Assembly: GCA_934098435.1 (NCBI GenBank)
Contig: CAKOOV010000013.1
Span: forward strand, 1 to 36,406
DNA: 36,406 nucleotides
DNA from: an uncultured Bacilli bacterium
GTDB taxonomy: Bacteria; Bacillota_I; Bacilli_A; RF39; UBA660
Direction of reading: 5' to 3'
Position numbers and translations under genes: made by a program. Each line of letters starts with the position of its first letter. Within the stretch, counting starts at the first letter, position 1. The notes under the pieces are model-generated. The model was given only the letters and a program-made list of their open reading frames with translations. It searched no databases and had not been told where the DNA came from. This document shows positions 6,905-15,727 of this stretch, piece by piece.

Positions 6905-8848
6905 ATGAAAAAGTTACCATTAATAACATTATTATCATTTTCCATTTTGATTCCTACAATAACTTTAGCAGATAACAAAGATGGATATGAATATAATGTG
7001 GTAGAAAAAAAAGGAATTAACAATTATTATTTCTTTGATGAGCCATTTACTAAATCAAATATTATTGAATATAAATCAACAACAAATTACACACTATTTA
7101 AAGACTTTGAAAATGAATGGATAAAAACCAACTCAGAAGAAATAATGCTAAGCAATAATTGCAATGATTACAAGCAGAAAAATCCTAGCAAAGAATGCTG
7201 GTCCTATGCTAAATTTTATTACATATATAATCAAATAGAAAACAACGGACGTGTCGTAAAAGCATCAAATTATATAAAACCAGATGATATATCACAAGAA
7301 GAATCAAATATAGAAAAGGAAGATATATATAATAAAGAACTACGTGATAATTGGGAAAATGCTACAGTTATTTATCATGGTAATAGTGGCTGGAAAAAAA
7401 ATATAAGTGGTAAATGGAACAATTCAACAAAAAAAGATGATAATCCTAATGCCACGGGCATACTAGAAAATATTCCACCAGATATTGATATATTATCATC
7501 AGATAACGGAATATATGTTAGTTTAATTTGCTCAGCGATAAAAACAGACAATAAGGTTCGATTGGTAGATTATGATGACAATCCAATTTTAAACAATGAA
7601 ATTGGAAAAAGGCCAACAATCGTAAGAATTAATAGAGAATATAAAGCATATGATGCTGAAAATAATAAATATGATGGAATAGAAATAGATTGGAATACTT
7701 TAAAAACGAGCATGCCTAATGGCTCTAGTACAAATTATTGTGATGAAAAAATATATAAAACAAAACAGTTAACTAAGGATACAAATGGTGTTGTTCACTC
7801 ATCTGTTTTATACAAAATGCAAGAAATATCAACAGAAAAACAATGTGTCGAAATCAAAAACACGAGTTCAGCTAAATGCAACGAAAGTGCAAAAATGGAA
7901 AATGTAAAATGTTTAAAAACAATAACAAAAGGGAAAAATAGAAGAGATGTAAAATTAGATCAGACAGCTACACTGACAAATATTTTAACACCAACTAAAA
8001 TATATCAAGGTGGTGGAATAAAGTTAGGATTCATGTATTACAACACAGTAGCATGGAAATTTTCAGAAGACGAAAAATATGGTGACGATGATAGTGAAAT
8101 AAGAGCTTTATTAGCATCAAAACTAAAAAGCACAAAAGAAATAGAGAATGATATTACAGTAGAAGTATCTTTAAAAGATGAAAATGGTGATGAAATTGGT
8201 AAGATAGGCAACATTCAAAAAAGCTGTGAACAAACAGGCAAATTTAATGAAGGAGAAACAGTCACAACAACATGCACATTTTTATTACCAGAGTCTATAG
8301 TAGATTTGGGAACTGGCAAAGTAAAATATACAAATAATCCAGGTCAAGGTATAAACAATGAGTATTATACTCCAATAACATATACTGGTGATTTATATTT
8401 AGAAGCCAAAATATCAAAAATCGGTGTATTAAAAGAAAAAGATGTAGATGGCTGGACAGATAATTGGGAATTGACATATAATGGTAGTTCATGTAGAGTT
8501 AATGTTACTAGTAGATTATATAAGCCAGATCAAAGCAATAAGTATGCCTTCATATACAGACCAATAGATTTAAATAATCCATTCCCAAATAGAAACGCTG
8601 GTATAAATTGGTATGATTGGTATAGTATACAATCAAATAAAGATAGATTAAAATCATCATATTCTAAATTAGAGTATCAAGTAGAATTAGATAATCAAAG
8701 CGTTTCTAAAATCAAAGAATATAACAAAAATTATAATTATTTAGATTGGACAGGTATAAATGAAAAAACAGAAAAAAGTAATTTTATAAATAATTATTTT
8801 AAAGATAATTATAAAATTGAGCGTATTCAAGAAGGTGGTAATCCATGA
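6905..8848 (+). CDS. Large secreted Cys-containing protein of the Tad-type operon
   Basis: The 647-aa product begins with a signal peptide (MKKLPLITLLSFSILIPTI, cleavage near TLA-DN at residues 21-23) and shows no second transmembrane helix or LPxTG motif, so it is predicted to be secreted or held by partners. It has about ten Cys scattered through the mature part and repeated strand-like, Ig-like segments in the second half (for example DITVEVSLKDENGDEIGKI and GDLYLEAKISKIG). I cannot assign a family. AGGAGG precedes the ATG. Its last codons overlap the next start by 4 nt (ATGA), implying translational coupling with the pseudopilin-like gene. It could be a pilus-tip or adhesin-like component. 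Confidence 0.8.
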   Translation: MKKLPLITLLSFSILIPTITLADNKDGYEYNVVEKKGINNYYFFDEPFTKSNIIEYKSTTNYTLFKDFENEWIKTNSEEIMLSNNCNDYKQKNPSKECWSYAKFYYIYNQIENNGRVVKASNYIKPDDISQEESNIEKEDIYNKELRDNWENATVIYHGNSGWKKNISGKWNNSTKKDDNPNATGILENIPPDIDILSSDNGIYVSLICSAIKTDNKVRLVDYDDNPILNNEIGKRPTIVRINREYKAYDAENNKYDGIEIDWNTLKTSMPNGSSTNYCDEKIYKTKQLTKDTNGVVHSSVLYKMQEISTEKQCVEIKNTSSAKCNESAKMENVKCLKTITKGKNRRDVKLDQTATLTNILTPTKIYQGGGIKLGFMYYNTVAWKFSEDEKYGDDDSEIRALLASKLKSTKEIENDITVEVSLKDENGDEIGKIGNIQKSCEQTGKFNEGETVTTTCTFLLPESIVDLGTGKVKYTNNPGQGINNEYYTPITYTGDLYLEAKISKIGVLKEKDVDGWTDNWELTYNGSSCRVNVTSRLYKPDQSNKYAFIYRPIDLNNPFPNRNAGINWYDWYSIQSNKDRLKSSYSKLEYQVELDNQSVSKIKEYNKNYNYLDWTGINEKTEKSNFINNYFKDNYKIERIQEGGNP

Positions 8849-9771
8849 AATGGTCTTTTGCCTCAGTAGGAATGATTGTATTAGGAATAACAGGTATAGC
8901 CATAATACTATTATTTCAACAAATAACCACTTCTAATGAAAACGATTACTATTTGCTTAAAGAAATAACAGAAGCCTCTATGATAGAATCAATGGATATA
9001 AAATATTATAGAGAAACAGGAGATTTAAGAATAGTGAAAGAAAAGTTTGTTGAGAACTTTACTAGAAGATATGCAGAGTCAACTCTATTTATAGGCACAA
9101 AATATACAATATCATTTTTTGATATTATGGAAGTACCACCTAAAGTTACAATAATGATTAATACAGGTTTAGAACAATATAGGATATATAATGACACAAG
9201 CAATTATAATGTAGTTAATAATTTAACTGGTATATTAGAATTTACTGGAAAAGAAAGTATAAATGATAATGGTGGAAAAGAAATATATAAAAAAGAAACA
9301 TATACACAACAAGTATATTCAATGCCAGGAATTAAAAATGGTGAAATCAATATTAGAGAGGCAATAAATATACCAAAGGAAATAAACGATGCCAATATGA
9401 GAAATCAAAAAGTAATAGATGTATCAGAGCCAGTTGTAGTTACAGAACAAGGCGATTTATTGAAAGCTAAATTAAGGAGAGAAATTGATTGGGCAAGTGC
9501 ATCTACAAATAAAACAGATTATTCTAAAAATAATGATATAAAAAGTTATTCAGATAGTTTCACATTAAGAGGCATATATTATTATAATTGCTCAGATAAA
9601 ACCAGTAACAACAGCGAAAAAGCAAATGAAGCAAGATGTAAAGATTATAACTTACCATGGATAATAATAGATGGAGTTAATAATGAAAATAAAAAAGTAG
9701 CTCTAAAATATGACATAATATGGAGTTATGAAAAATATGAATATGAATATGATAAAGAAGAGTTTAAATAA
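8845..9771 (+). CDS. Pseudopilin-like protein (TadE/TadG-type architecture)
   Basis: The 308-aa protein has a very short N-terminus (MKWSFAS) then one helix (VGMIVLGITGIAIILLFQQ, residues 8-26) and a large extracytoplasmic domain. This is the layout of Tad minor pilins and pseudopilins. Residues 45-115 (including FTRRYAEST and a strand pair KYTISFFDIMEVPPKVTIMI) look like the compact domain after the pilin helix. A Cys pair near residues 249 and 264 could form a disulfide loop. The classical Gly-xxxx-Glu prepilin cleavage site is not obvious. It overlaps the upstream gene by 4 nt and is followed by CpaB. The exact family is uncertain. Confidence 0.65.
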   Translation: MKWSFASVGMIVLGITGIAIILLFQQITTSNENDYYLLKEITEASMIESMDIKYYRETGDLRIVKEKFVENFTRRYAESTLFIGTKYTISFFDIMEVPPKVTIMINTGLEQYRIYNDTSNYNVVNNLTGILEFTGKESINDNGGKEIYKKETYTQQVYSMPGIKNGEINIREAINIPKEINDANMRNQKVIDVSEPVVVTEQGDLLKAKLRREIDWASASTNKTDYSKNNDIKSYSDSFTLRGIYYYNCSDKTSNNSEKANEARCKDYNLPWIIIDGVNNENKKVALKYDIIWSYEKYEYEYDKEEFK

Positions 9772-9786
9772 AAAGGAGGAAAAAAT

Positions 9787-10635
9787 ATGAATAATTTAAA
9801 AGCTTCGATGAAAAAATTATTAGGTAACAAAAATACAGTTACAATATTAGGGGTACTACTATGTTTAGTAATATTAGCCATAGGCTATAATTATCGTATA
9901 AATTCAAAAGTTGAATTAGTACAAGTACCATACGCAGTTGAAACAATTCAACCAAGAACTTATATAAAGGATAGTATGGTAGGCATTATGAATGTACCAA
10001 AATCATTTTTAGTAGGAAACTATTATACACAAAAACAAAATATAGTAGGTAAATATTCCAACTATAATACGATAATAGCGAAAGGAAGTTTATTCTATAC
10101 TGATTTAGTAACATCCAAAGAAGATTTACCAGATTCAGCATTTCAAGATGTACCAGAAGGATATACAGTTATCAACTATCCTGTTGATATAGCAAGTACA
10201 TATGCTAATTCAATGGCACCAGGAAGTTACATAAATATCTATTACAAATCTTTAAATGATAAAGGTGAAGTAATGTTTGGTAAATTCATTAGTAATATAA
10301 AAGTATTAGATGTTAAAGATTCATCAGGACAACATGTATTTGAAAATAGTGAAGAAACAAGAACACCAGCATATATGTTATTTGCACTTCCTGAAGAAAC
10401 ACATTTATTATTAAGAAAAGCATTATATCTAAAAGAATATGCTGTTGAACTAATATTAGTACCTAATACAACAACACTTACTGAAAACGATAAAGTACAA
10501 GTAAGTAGTGACGATATCGAAAACTTTATTAATTCTAAGACTGCCTTTGTATCAGTAAATGAATTACCAAAAGTAGAAGATCAAGTAAAAGAAGATACAG
10601 ATAAAAAAGATAATAATACAACAACAAATAGATAA
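9787..10635 (+). CDS. cpaB: CpaB/RcpC-type SAF-domain protein
   Basis: CpaB/RcpC proteins are extracytoplasmic assembly factors of Flp/Tad pili. The 282-aa sequence has an N-terminal helix (TILGVLLCLVILAIGYNY, residues about 19-36), a SAF-like domain beginning LVQVPYAVETIQPRTYIKD and ending with a segment releasing to KGSLFYTDLVT, and then the RcpC/CpaB domain (YTVINYPVDIASTYANSMAPG and SYINIYYKSLNDKGE). The C-terminal 30 residues are acidic and Asn/Lys-rich. In diderms CpaB works with the secretin CpaC; no secretin is expected or present here, as in monoderm Tad systems. AAGGAGG precedes the start, and the CpaF gene follows 23 nt later. Confidence 0.85.
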   Translation: MNNLKASMKKLLGNKNTVTILGVLLCLVILAIGYNYRINSKVELVQVPYAVETIQPRTYIKDSMVGIMNVPKSFLVGNYYTQKQNIVGKYSNYNTIIAKGSLFYTDLVTSKEDLPDSAFQDVPEGYTVINYPVDIASTYANSMAPGSYINIYYKSLNDKGEVMFGKFISNIKVLDVKDSSGQHVFENSEETRTPAYMLFALPEETHLLLRKALYLKEYAVELILVPNTTTLTENDKVQVSSDDIENFINSKTAFVSVNELPKVEDQVKEDTDKKDNNTTTNR

Positions 10636-10658
10636 AAAAAGAATAAGGAGGGCAAAAC

Positions 10659-11954
10659 ATGGAAGCAGAATTTACCCAAATAGATTTTGGCCCATTAAAA
10701 CCATTCTTAGTCAATGATGATGTAACAGATATATCATATAGTAATGGTGGACAAGTATGGTTAAAAACATTATCTCAAGGTGTATATAGAGTAGAAAATA
10801 CCGGTATAGATAATACATTAATGGAAAAAATAGCCTTTCAATGCGCTAACTCTATGGGAAAGTCATTTAATATGGCTAATCCATTTCTTGATGCAGAATC
10901 AGCAGAATTAAGAATGAACTTTGTTCATGATTCAATAGCTAAAAATGGAATAGCCGCTTTAATAAGAAAAACTCCTGCTAAAATAAGACTTGAAAAAGAT
11001 AAGATAATAGCAGAAGATTATATTAGATTAAATATTCATGATTTTCTATTAAAATGTGTAGAAGGCCATTGTAACATTATAGTTAGTGGAGAAACAGGTT
11101 CAGGAAAAACCGAGTTTATAAAATATTTAGCAGCCCATACAAAAGAAAATGAGAAAATAATAACTATTGAAGATACCCTAGAACTTCATTTAGATAAAAT
11201 ATTTCCTCATAGAGATATTGTAGCAATGAAAACTAATAATATAGCCTCATATTCAGATGTATTAGTAACCTGTATGAGACAAAATCCAAGATGGATATTA
11301 TTATCCGAAGTAAGAAGTGCTGAAGCTGTAATGGCCGTTCGTAACTCTATATCATCAGGACATAATATTCTTTCCACAATACATGCTGATAAAGCAGAAT
11401 CAATACCAAGTAGAATGTATAGCCTGCTAGAAACAAATCAAGATGTAGGTCAGTTCTTAGCAACAATACATCGCTATGTACAATTAGGTGTACACATAAA
11501 AGGATATTATAGCCAAAAATATAAAAAATTTCATAGAGAAGTAGCAGAAGTAGTAGAATTCTATGTTACTGATGATAATAAAGCAGAATACAAGATACTT
11601 TATAAAAAAACACCAGATGGACATGAAACAACAGCAAATCCAACTAAACATCTAATAGAATATCTAGAAAGTCAAGGTGTAATAATACCCCAAGACATAC
11701 TAGTAAAAGAAGAGTTTAGAGATGCTTCAAGTGACAATACAAATAATAACTATGCAGTAGATACAAGTAACTATAATCAGCAAAAACAAGTTATAAATAA
11801 CACTAATATTATGCAACCAAATCAAACTATTCAGTCAAATCCAAATATAGTTCAAAGTAATACAAATAGTTATAATAATATACCAAATATATATGCAAAT
11901 AATATACCACATCAAGCTGCTATAACTGGTATAAATAATAATAATGTAGTATAA
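10659..11954 (+). CDS. cpaF: CpaF/TadA-family secretion ATPase
   Basis: This hexameric ATPase class powers Tad pilus assembly and is related to VirB11 of type IV secretion. The 431-aa sequence shows a short N-terminal domain (NDDVTDISYSNGGQVWL), Walker A GETGSGKT at residues 144-151, an Asp box in TIEDTLELHL, a Walker B-like region in PRWILLSEVRSAEAVMAVRN, and the His box SGHNILSTIHADKAESIPSR. All catalytic elements look intact. The N-terminus is shorter than in proteobacterial CpaF. The last 80 residues or so are an Asn/Gln-rich, low-complexity tail not typical of the family. TadB and TadC-like membrane platform genes follow at once. Because the locus also encodes VirB4 and VirD4, this ATPase might fill the VirB11 position; that is inference. 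Confidence 0.93.
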   Translation: MEAEFTQIDFGPLKPFLVNDDVTDISYSNGGQVWLKTLSQGVYRVENTGIDNTLMEKIAFQCANSMGKSFNMANPFLDAESAELRMNFVHDSIAKNGIAALIRKTPAKIRLEKDKIIAEDYIRLNIHDFLLKCVEGHCNIIVSGETGSGKTEFIKYLAAHTKENEKIITIEDTLELHLDKIFPHRDIVAMKTNNIASYSDVLVTCMRQNPRWILLSEVRSAEAVMAVRNSISSGHNILSTIHADKAESIPSRMYSLLETNQDVGQFLATIHRYVQLGVHIKGYYSQKYKKFHREVAEVVEFYVTDDNKAEYKILYKKTPDGHETTANPTKHLIEYLESQGVIIPQDILVKEEFRDASSDNTNNNYAVDTSNYNQQKQVINNTNIMQPNQTIQSNPNIVQSNTNSYNNIPNIYANNIPHQAAITGINNNNVV

Positions 11955-11968
11955 AGGTAGGTGATATA

Positions 11969-12862
11969 ATGGAAATAATTTTAATAGGATTAATAATAAT
12001 ATTCATAATTTCTTATCGTACTAAGAAAGGTGAATCAGTATATAAATTCATATCTGAACAAGCAGTAAATGCTTATAGAAAAATAGAACCATACTCCTTT
12101 AAAACAATGAGAGAAAAAGTAAAAGAATTAGGATTAGAATATACCCCAAGACAATACATATTCCAAATATTACTTTTCGCAGTATTAGCAGGAGGTATAA
12201 GTTATCTATATTTTTATAATTTAGCAATAACAATAGTATATATAGCATTAGCAGTATCAGTAATTCCATACATCACTTATCTAAGATGTAAAAGACAATA
12301 TAGTGAATATATATTTGAACAAGTACAAGTATATTGTACTAATACAATAATGGAATTTTCAACTACACAGGCTTTTGTAAAATCATTAGAAGGAGTAGTA
12401 GCTTCAGGCGTTTTAGAAGAGCCATTATTATCAGATGTAAAAACAATGATAGCCCTATCATATGAAAAAGGTGATGTCTATGACTCAATAAAATATATGG
12501 ATACAAAATATCCATACTATATGGTAAAAAACATGCATCAATTATTCTTACAAGTAACAAAAGAAGGTGCTAAAAATACTCAGGAAACATTTGAAAATAT
12601 GTTAACCGACATAGATGTCTTAGTAGAAGGCGTATATAGAGATAGATCAGATAGAGCAGCCTTCCATAAACAATTTATAACCTTTGGTGTATCACTATAT
12701 GGTATGATAGCTTTAATACAATTACTAATAGGACAAGAAACATATATATCAATGATAGATAATATATGGATAAGAATATTTGTTCACATTATAGTATTAA
12801 TAAACAGTTGGTTTCTCCTATCAGGAGAAAAATATTACAACGAGAATGTAGGTGCTGAATAA
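11969..12862 (+). CDS. tadB: TadB-like membrane platform protein (GspF fold)
   Basis: The 297-aa protein has an N-terminal helix (ILIGLIIIFIISYRT), a central hydrophobic pair near residues 65-110, a cytoplasmic helical domain and C-terminal helices (ITFGVSLYGMIALIQLLIG, then IFVHIIVLINSWFLL). The central section FSTTQAFVKSLEGVVASGV and the following helical domain fit the type II secretion GspF/TadB domain, which forms the inner-membrane platform on which the ATPase acts. Its TAA overlaps the next ATG by one base, so TadB and TadC-like proteins are probably made in equal amounts. TadB and TadC are told apart here mainly by order. Confidence 0.85.
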   Translation: MEIILIGLIIIFIISYRTKKGESVYKFISEQAVNAYRKIEPYSFKTMREKVKELGLEYTPRQYIFQILLFAVLAGGISYLYFYNLAITIVYIALAVSVIPYITYLRCKRQYSEYIFEQVQVYCTNTIMEFSTTQAFVKSLEGVVASGVLEEPLLSDVKTMIALSYEKGDVYDSIKYMDTKYPYYMVKNMHQLFLQVTKEGAKNTQETFENMLTDIDVLVEGVYRDRSDRAAFHKQFITFGVSLYGMIALIQLLIGQETYISMIDNIWIRIFVHIIVLINSWFLLSGEKYYNENVGAE

Positions 12863-13653
12863 TGATGATAGAATTATTATTAGTAGCCATAATAGTAATA
12901 TATATATTTATTGTTAATGGAAAAATAAACAAAGACAGTATGTTTGGAACAAACAGTAAACTATGTAATCTATTAAAAGAAAAAGATTATGATTTTCTAT
13001 TAATAGCAAAATATGGTGATAGAGTATATGATCCAAATGAAGTATATATGAAAAGAGTAAAACAAGGAGTATTAACATCCGCTGCCATAATATTTATCTT
13101 TATAACCAATATGAATTATTTAAGTATAATATTGGCATTAGTAATAGGCTTTATAGTATATAAAAATCAATATTTAAGTCTAAAAAAATGGTATAAACAG
13201 CATCTAACATATATAGATTCATTATTACCATATTACTTAAAAACAATAGAAGTACTAATTCAACACTATACAGTACCAGTAGCCTTAGCTAAAAGTATAG
13301 ATGATGCTCCTGAAGTATTCAAACCAGGACTAAAAGAATTAGTAAGCAAAATAGAAGCAGGTGACTCATCAATAGATCCCTATATGGATTTTGCAAAAGA
13401 GTATCCAGTAAGAGACTCTATGAGAATGATGAGATTATTATATAGATTAGGTTTAGGAGAACAAGAAAAGAAACATCAACAACTAGAATCATTTTCAAAA
13501 TCCGTATCTTCTCTTCAAGCTAAAGCAAGAGAACAAAAATATAAGTCTAGATTAGATGGTATGGAAAGAAGAACAATGGTAATGATGTGTGTTGTAGGAT
13601 TCGGTTCTCTAGCATTATTATTGGTTTCAATCTTTATGATAATGAGTTTCTAA
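12862..13653 (+). CDS. tadC: TadC-like membrane platform protein (GspF fold)
   Basis: The 263-aa product has an N-terminal helix (IELLLVAIIVIYIFIV), a helical pair near residues 72-98 (LTSAAIIFIFITNMNYLSI, then ILALVIGFIVYK), a cytoplasmic GspF-type domain (LPYYLKTIEVLIQHYTVPVA and KELVSKIEAGDSSIDPYMDF) and a final helix (MVMMCVVGFGSLALLLVSIF). This is the usual TadC arrangement. Starts at 12862 and 12865 (ATGATG) are both possible. It overlaps the upstream gene and presumably pairs with TadB as the platform. Confidence 0.85.
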   Translation: MMIELLLVAIIVIYIFIVNGKINKDSMFGTNSKLCNLLKEKDYDFLLIAKYGDRVYDPNEVYMKRVKQGVLTSAAIIFIFITNMNYLSIILALVIGFIVYKNQYLSLKKWYKQHLTYIDSLLPYYLKTIEVLIQHYTVPVALAKSIDDAPEVFKPGLKELVSKIEAGDSSIDPYMDFAKEYPVRDSMRMMRLLYRLGLGEQEKKHQQLESFSKSVSSLQAKAREQKYKSRLDGMERRTMVMMCVVGFGSLALLLVSIFMIMSF

Positions 13654-13711
13654 AGATTTGAAATATAAAAAAAGAATAAAAAAATCCATATATGAAAGAA
13701 GGTGAGAAGTA

Positions 13712-13918
13712 ATGAAAGAAGCAACAGGTGAAGTATCAATGACTGTAATCGTTATTGTAGCAGTAGCTATAATTGGTGGTATAATAGTAGCATTAGGCCC
13801 AACACTAAAGAGCACAATAGAAAAAAAATGGGGAAATTCTGATAAAGCTGCATGTGAATCTGGTAACGGAACATGGGTAGATAACAAAGATGGTACAGGA
13901 TACTGTACAATGCCATAA
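13712..13918 (+). CDS. Small pilin-like protein with a C-terminal Cys loop
   Basis: The 68-aa protein starts MKEATGEVSMTVIVIVAVAI: a short charged leader with Gly-Glu, then one hydrophobic helix (about residues 9-29), then a short extracytoplasmic part with two Cys 16 residues apart (Cys49 in AACESG and Cys66 in GYCTMP). Size and layout resemble Flp-type pilins, and the Cys-bounded loop recalls the D-region of type IV pilins. The expected Flp processing site is only approximate (Gly6-Glu7), and no prepilin peptidase is in the window. GAAGGTGAG lies before the ATG. Position between TadC and a TadE-like gene supports it as the major pilin of this system. Confidence 0.75.
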   Translation: MKEATGEVSMTVIVIVAVAIIGGIIVALGPTLKSTIEKKWGNSDKAACESGNGTWVDNKDGTGYCTMP

Positions 13919-13948
13919 AAATAACAAGTCAAAAGTAGGTGATTAAAA

Positions 13949-14395
13949 ATGAGAGAGGCATTTGGTGGAACTTTTACAATACAATTAATATTATTATTTT
14001 TGGCTATATATATAGCCTTTATAGCGGTAGCATTAAATTATGCTAAAGCCTTTAGAGTAAAAAATCAAATAATAAACATAATAGAACAAAACGAAGGTTT
14101 TGACTTTGATAATTCAGCAGAAGGATCAGCTCAAAACGAGATAAAAAAATATTTAGGAAGAGTAAGTTATTACGTAAATCTTACTAATATAAAAAATAAT
14201 AATATTAATGATAATTATAAATGTTACTCTGAAGGTTATTGCGTTGAAAAAATGGGAAGTACTGTTACAGATGGTATAGAAGGAACTTACTATAAAGTTA
14301 CTACTTATGTAAATATAGATATGCAAGTATTTAATTTAAAGTTTACTATCCCAATACAAGGTGAAACACGTAAAATAGAAAGGATAAATACATAA
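13949..14395 (+). CDS. TadE/TadF-like minor pilin
   Basis: The 148-aa protein begins MREAFGGTFTIQLILLFLAI, a short charged leader then a single helix (residues about 8-29), and continues as an extracytoplasmic domain. A further short pair of Cys lies in KCYSEGYCVEK. This is the layout of TadE-like pseudopilins, which sit with the major pilin in Tad systems. The leader resembles that of the upstream small pilin (K/R-E-A-x-G), suggesting shared processing. AGGTGAT lies before the ATG. Its stop codon is directly followed by the ATG of the TadZ-like gene. Confidence 0.72.
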   Translation: MREAFGGTFTIQLILLFLAIYIAFIAVALNYAKAFRVKNQIINIIEQNEGFDFDNSAEGSAQNEIKKYLGRVSYYVNLTNIKNNNINDNYKCYSEGYCVEKMGSTVTDGIEGTYYKVTTYVNIDMQVFNLKFTIPIQGETRKIERINT

Positions 14396-15388
14396 ATGGA
14401 CACAGTAATATCAAACAAGTATAGTGATGTATTTAACTCTCTAGATATAGAAGTATCTAAGAGATTAAAAGGAGAATATGATGTAGATGAAATAATATCT
14501 ACATTCAAAAATTTCTTCTTTAATAAGATGTTTTTAGATATAACAGCAATAAAAGACTATAAAGACTTATCTAATTTACAAAAATTATCTATGAATATAA
14601 ACATGGATAAAGTAATATTATTATTAGATAAAGATGATGCTATTAGTGATTCAAAAACATTCTTATCAAAATTAGTAAATATGGGTATATATAATTTTAC
14701 TAAAGATTCAAATAGTCTTATGTATTTATATAATAATCCCAATGTTTATCGTGATGTAGCATATCTTCAAAACATTGAAGAAGAACCCAGTAGTGAACCT
14801 AATGTTATCTCTCATGCAAGACCTGATCGTAAAGTAATAGGTATAAAAAATATTACAGATTCTGCTGGAGCAACAACTTTAATATATTTATTAAAGAAAG
14901 AACTAAGTAGTTATTATAGTACTATGGCTATAGAACTTGATAGAAGAGATTTAGTATATTTAAAAGATAAAGATTGCCTATCAATAAAAGATAGTGAATT
15001 AGAAAGTACATTAGATAAGTACTATTCAGTAGATGTCTTTTTAGTAGATTTAAATAAATCCCAAAAAGAACATCTATGTACCGATGTATTATATCTAATA
15101 GAACCAACCACTATAAAGTTAAATAAATTATCAGTAATAAATCCAAAAGTATTTGGAGAATTAAAAGGTAAAAAGTTAATACTAAATAAAAGCTTATTAT
15201 CTGAAGAAGATATATCTGACTTTGAAGTAGAATCAGATCTAAAAGTATACTATAATATACCCCCAGTAAATGATAAAAAAGATAATAGTAATATAATACT
15301 ACCATTACTAGAAAAATTAGGTTATGTACAATCTGTAGAATCAGAAGAACCTAAAAGAAAAAATAGACTATTTGATTTCTTCAAATAA
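14396..15388 (+). CDS. TadZ/CpaE-like protein with degenerate P-loop
   Basis: The 330-aa protein matches the TadZ/CpaE layout. Residues about 60-120 form a receiver-like domain (MDKVILLLDKDD then KLVNMGIYNFTKDSNSLMYL, a stretch typical of Firmicute TadZ). A MinD/ParA-like domain follows from about residue 142. There the deviant Walker A is eroded to IKNITDSAGATTLIYLLKK, keeping Gly-Ala-Thr-Thr but lacking both lysines and the Gly-Gly. A Walker A'-like strand, MAIELDRRDLVYLKD, follows. In characterised systems these proteins place the pilus machine at the cell pole. Loss of the lysines argues against normal ATP hydrolysis. It is the last gene of the Tad-type operon, and a terminator overlaps its stop. 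Confidence 0.78.
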   Translation: MDTVISNKYSDVFNSLDIEVSKRLKGEYDVDEIISTFKNFFFNKMFLDITAIKDYKDLSNLQKLSMNINMDKVILLLDKDDAISDSKTFLSKLVNMGIYNFTKDSNSLMYLYNNPNVYRDVAYLQNIEEEPSSEPNVISHARPDRKVIGIKNITDSAGATTLIYLLKKELSSYYSTMAIELDRRDLVYLKDKDCLSIKDSELESTLDKYYSVDVFLVDLNKSQKEHLCTDVLYLIEPTTIKLNKLSVINPKVFGELKGKKLILNKSLLSEEDISDFEVESDLKVYYNIPPVNDKKDNSNIILPLLEKLGYVQSVESEEPKRKNRLFDFFK

Positions 15389-15396
15389 TCTTTTTT
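15366..15396 (+). terminator. Terminator at the end of the Tad-type operon
   Basis: TATTTGA (15369-15375) pairs with TCAAATA (15381-15387), extended by GA/TC beyond one mismatch, and is followed by TTTTTT (15391-15396). The stem overlaps the last codons of the TadZ-like gene. Confidence 0.7.
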
Positions 15397-15443
15397 ATTT
15401 TAACTCAAAATGGTTGAAATAATAGTCAAATGAAAATGCAACT

Positions 15444-15473
15444 TTGAACAAATAATTATAACATTGGTATAAA
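15444..15473 (+). promoter_or_regulatory. Orphan promoter-like site in the large gap
   Basis: TTGAAC (15444-15449), an 18-nt spacer and TATAAA (15468-15473) preceded by TGG. It lies after the TadZ terminator and about 150 nt before a strong hairpin, with no open reading frame between. Confidence 0.4.
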
Positions 15474-15479
15474 AACTAT

Positions 15480-15668
15480 AGTAAACAAAGGATTATCATC
15501 ATTAATAGCATATATATTTTAAAATAAAAAACAAGGGACAATATCAATTAGCAACTTAGGGCATCATTGCTTTTTGTAATTCATATATATTAGTACTTAT
15601 TCGTTATTTTAATTTCTTTAATAAAAGAACTAAGCATAAAGTATTTGATACTTACTGTTTAGTTCTTT
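15480..15668 (+). ncRNA. Candidate small RNA or structured leader
   Basis: The 339-bp gap between the TadZ-like gene and the next gene holds no credible ORF. It has a promoter-like site (15444-15473) and ends in a hairpin: AAAGAACTAA (15624-15633) pairs with TTAGTTCTTT (15659-15668), enclosing AAGTAT/ATACTT. A transcript of about 190 nt would fit. I do not recognise a known RNA or riboswitch family. The sequence after the hairpin is only weakly T-rich, so it could also be read-through leader for 15728. Confidence 0.3.
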
Positions 15669-15682
15669 CTGTATAAAATTTC

Positions 15683-15711
15683 TTGTAAAAACAATTAAAT
15701 TAATGTATAAT
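15683..15711 (+). promoter_or_regulatory. Promoter, TTGTAA-17-TATAAT
   Basis: TTGTAA (15683-15688), a 17-nt spacer and a perfect TATAAT (15706-15711). The predicted start is at about 15718, where AGGTGA begins, 10 nt before the ATG at 15728; the leader is nearly absent. Confidence 0.75.
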
Positions 15712-15727
15712 TATAATAGGTGATAGA

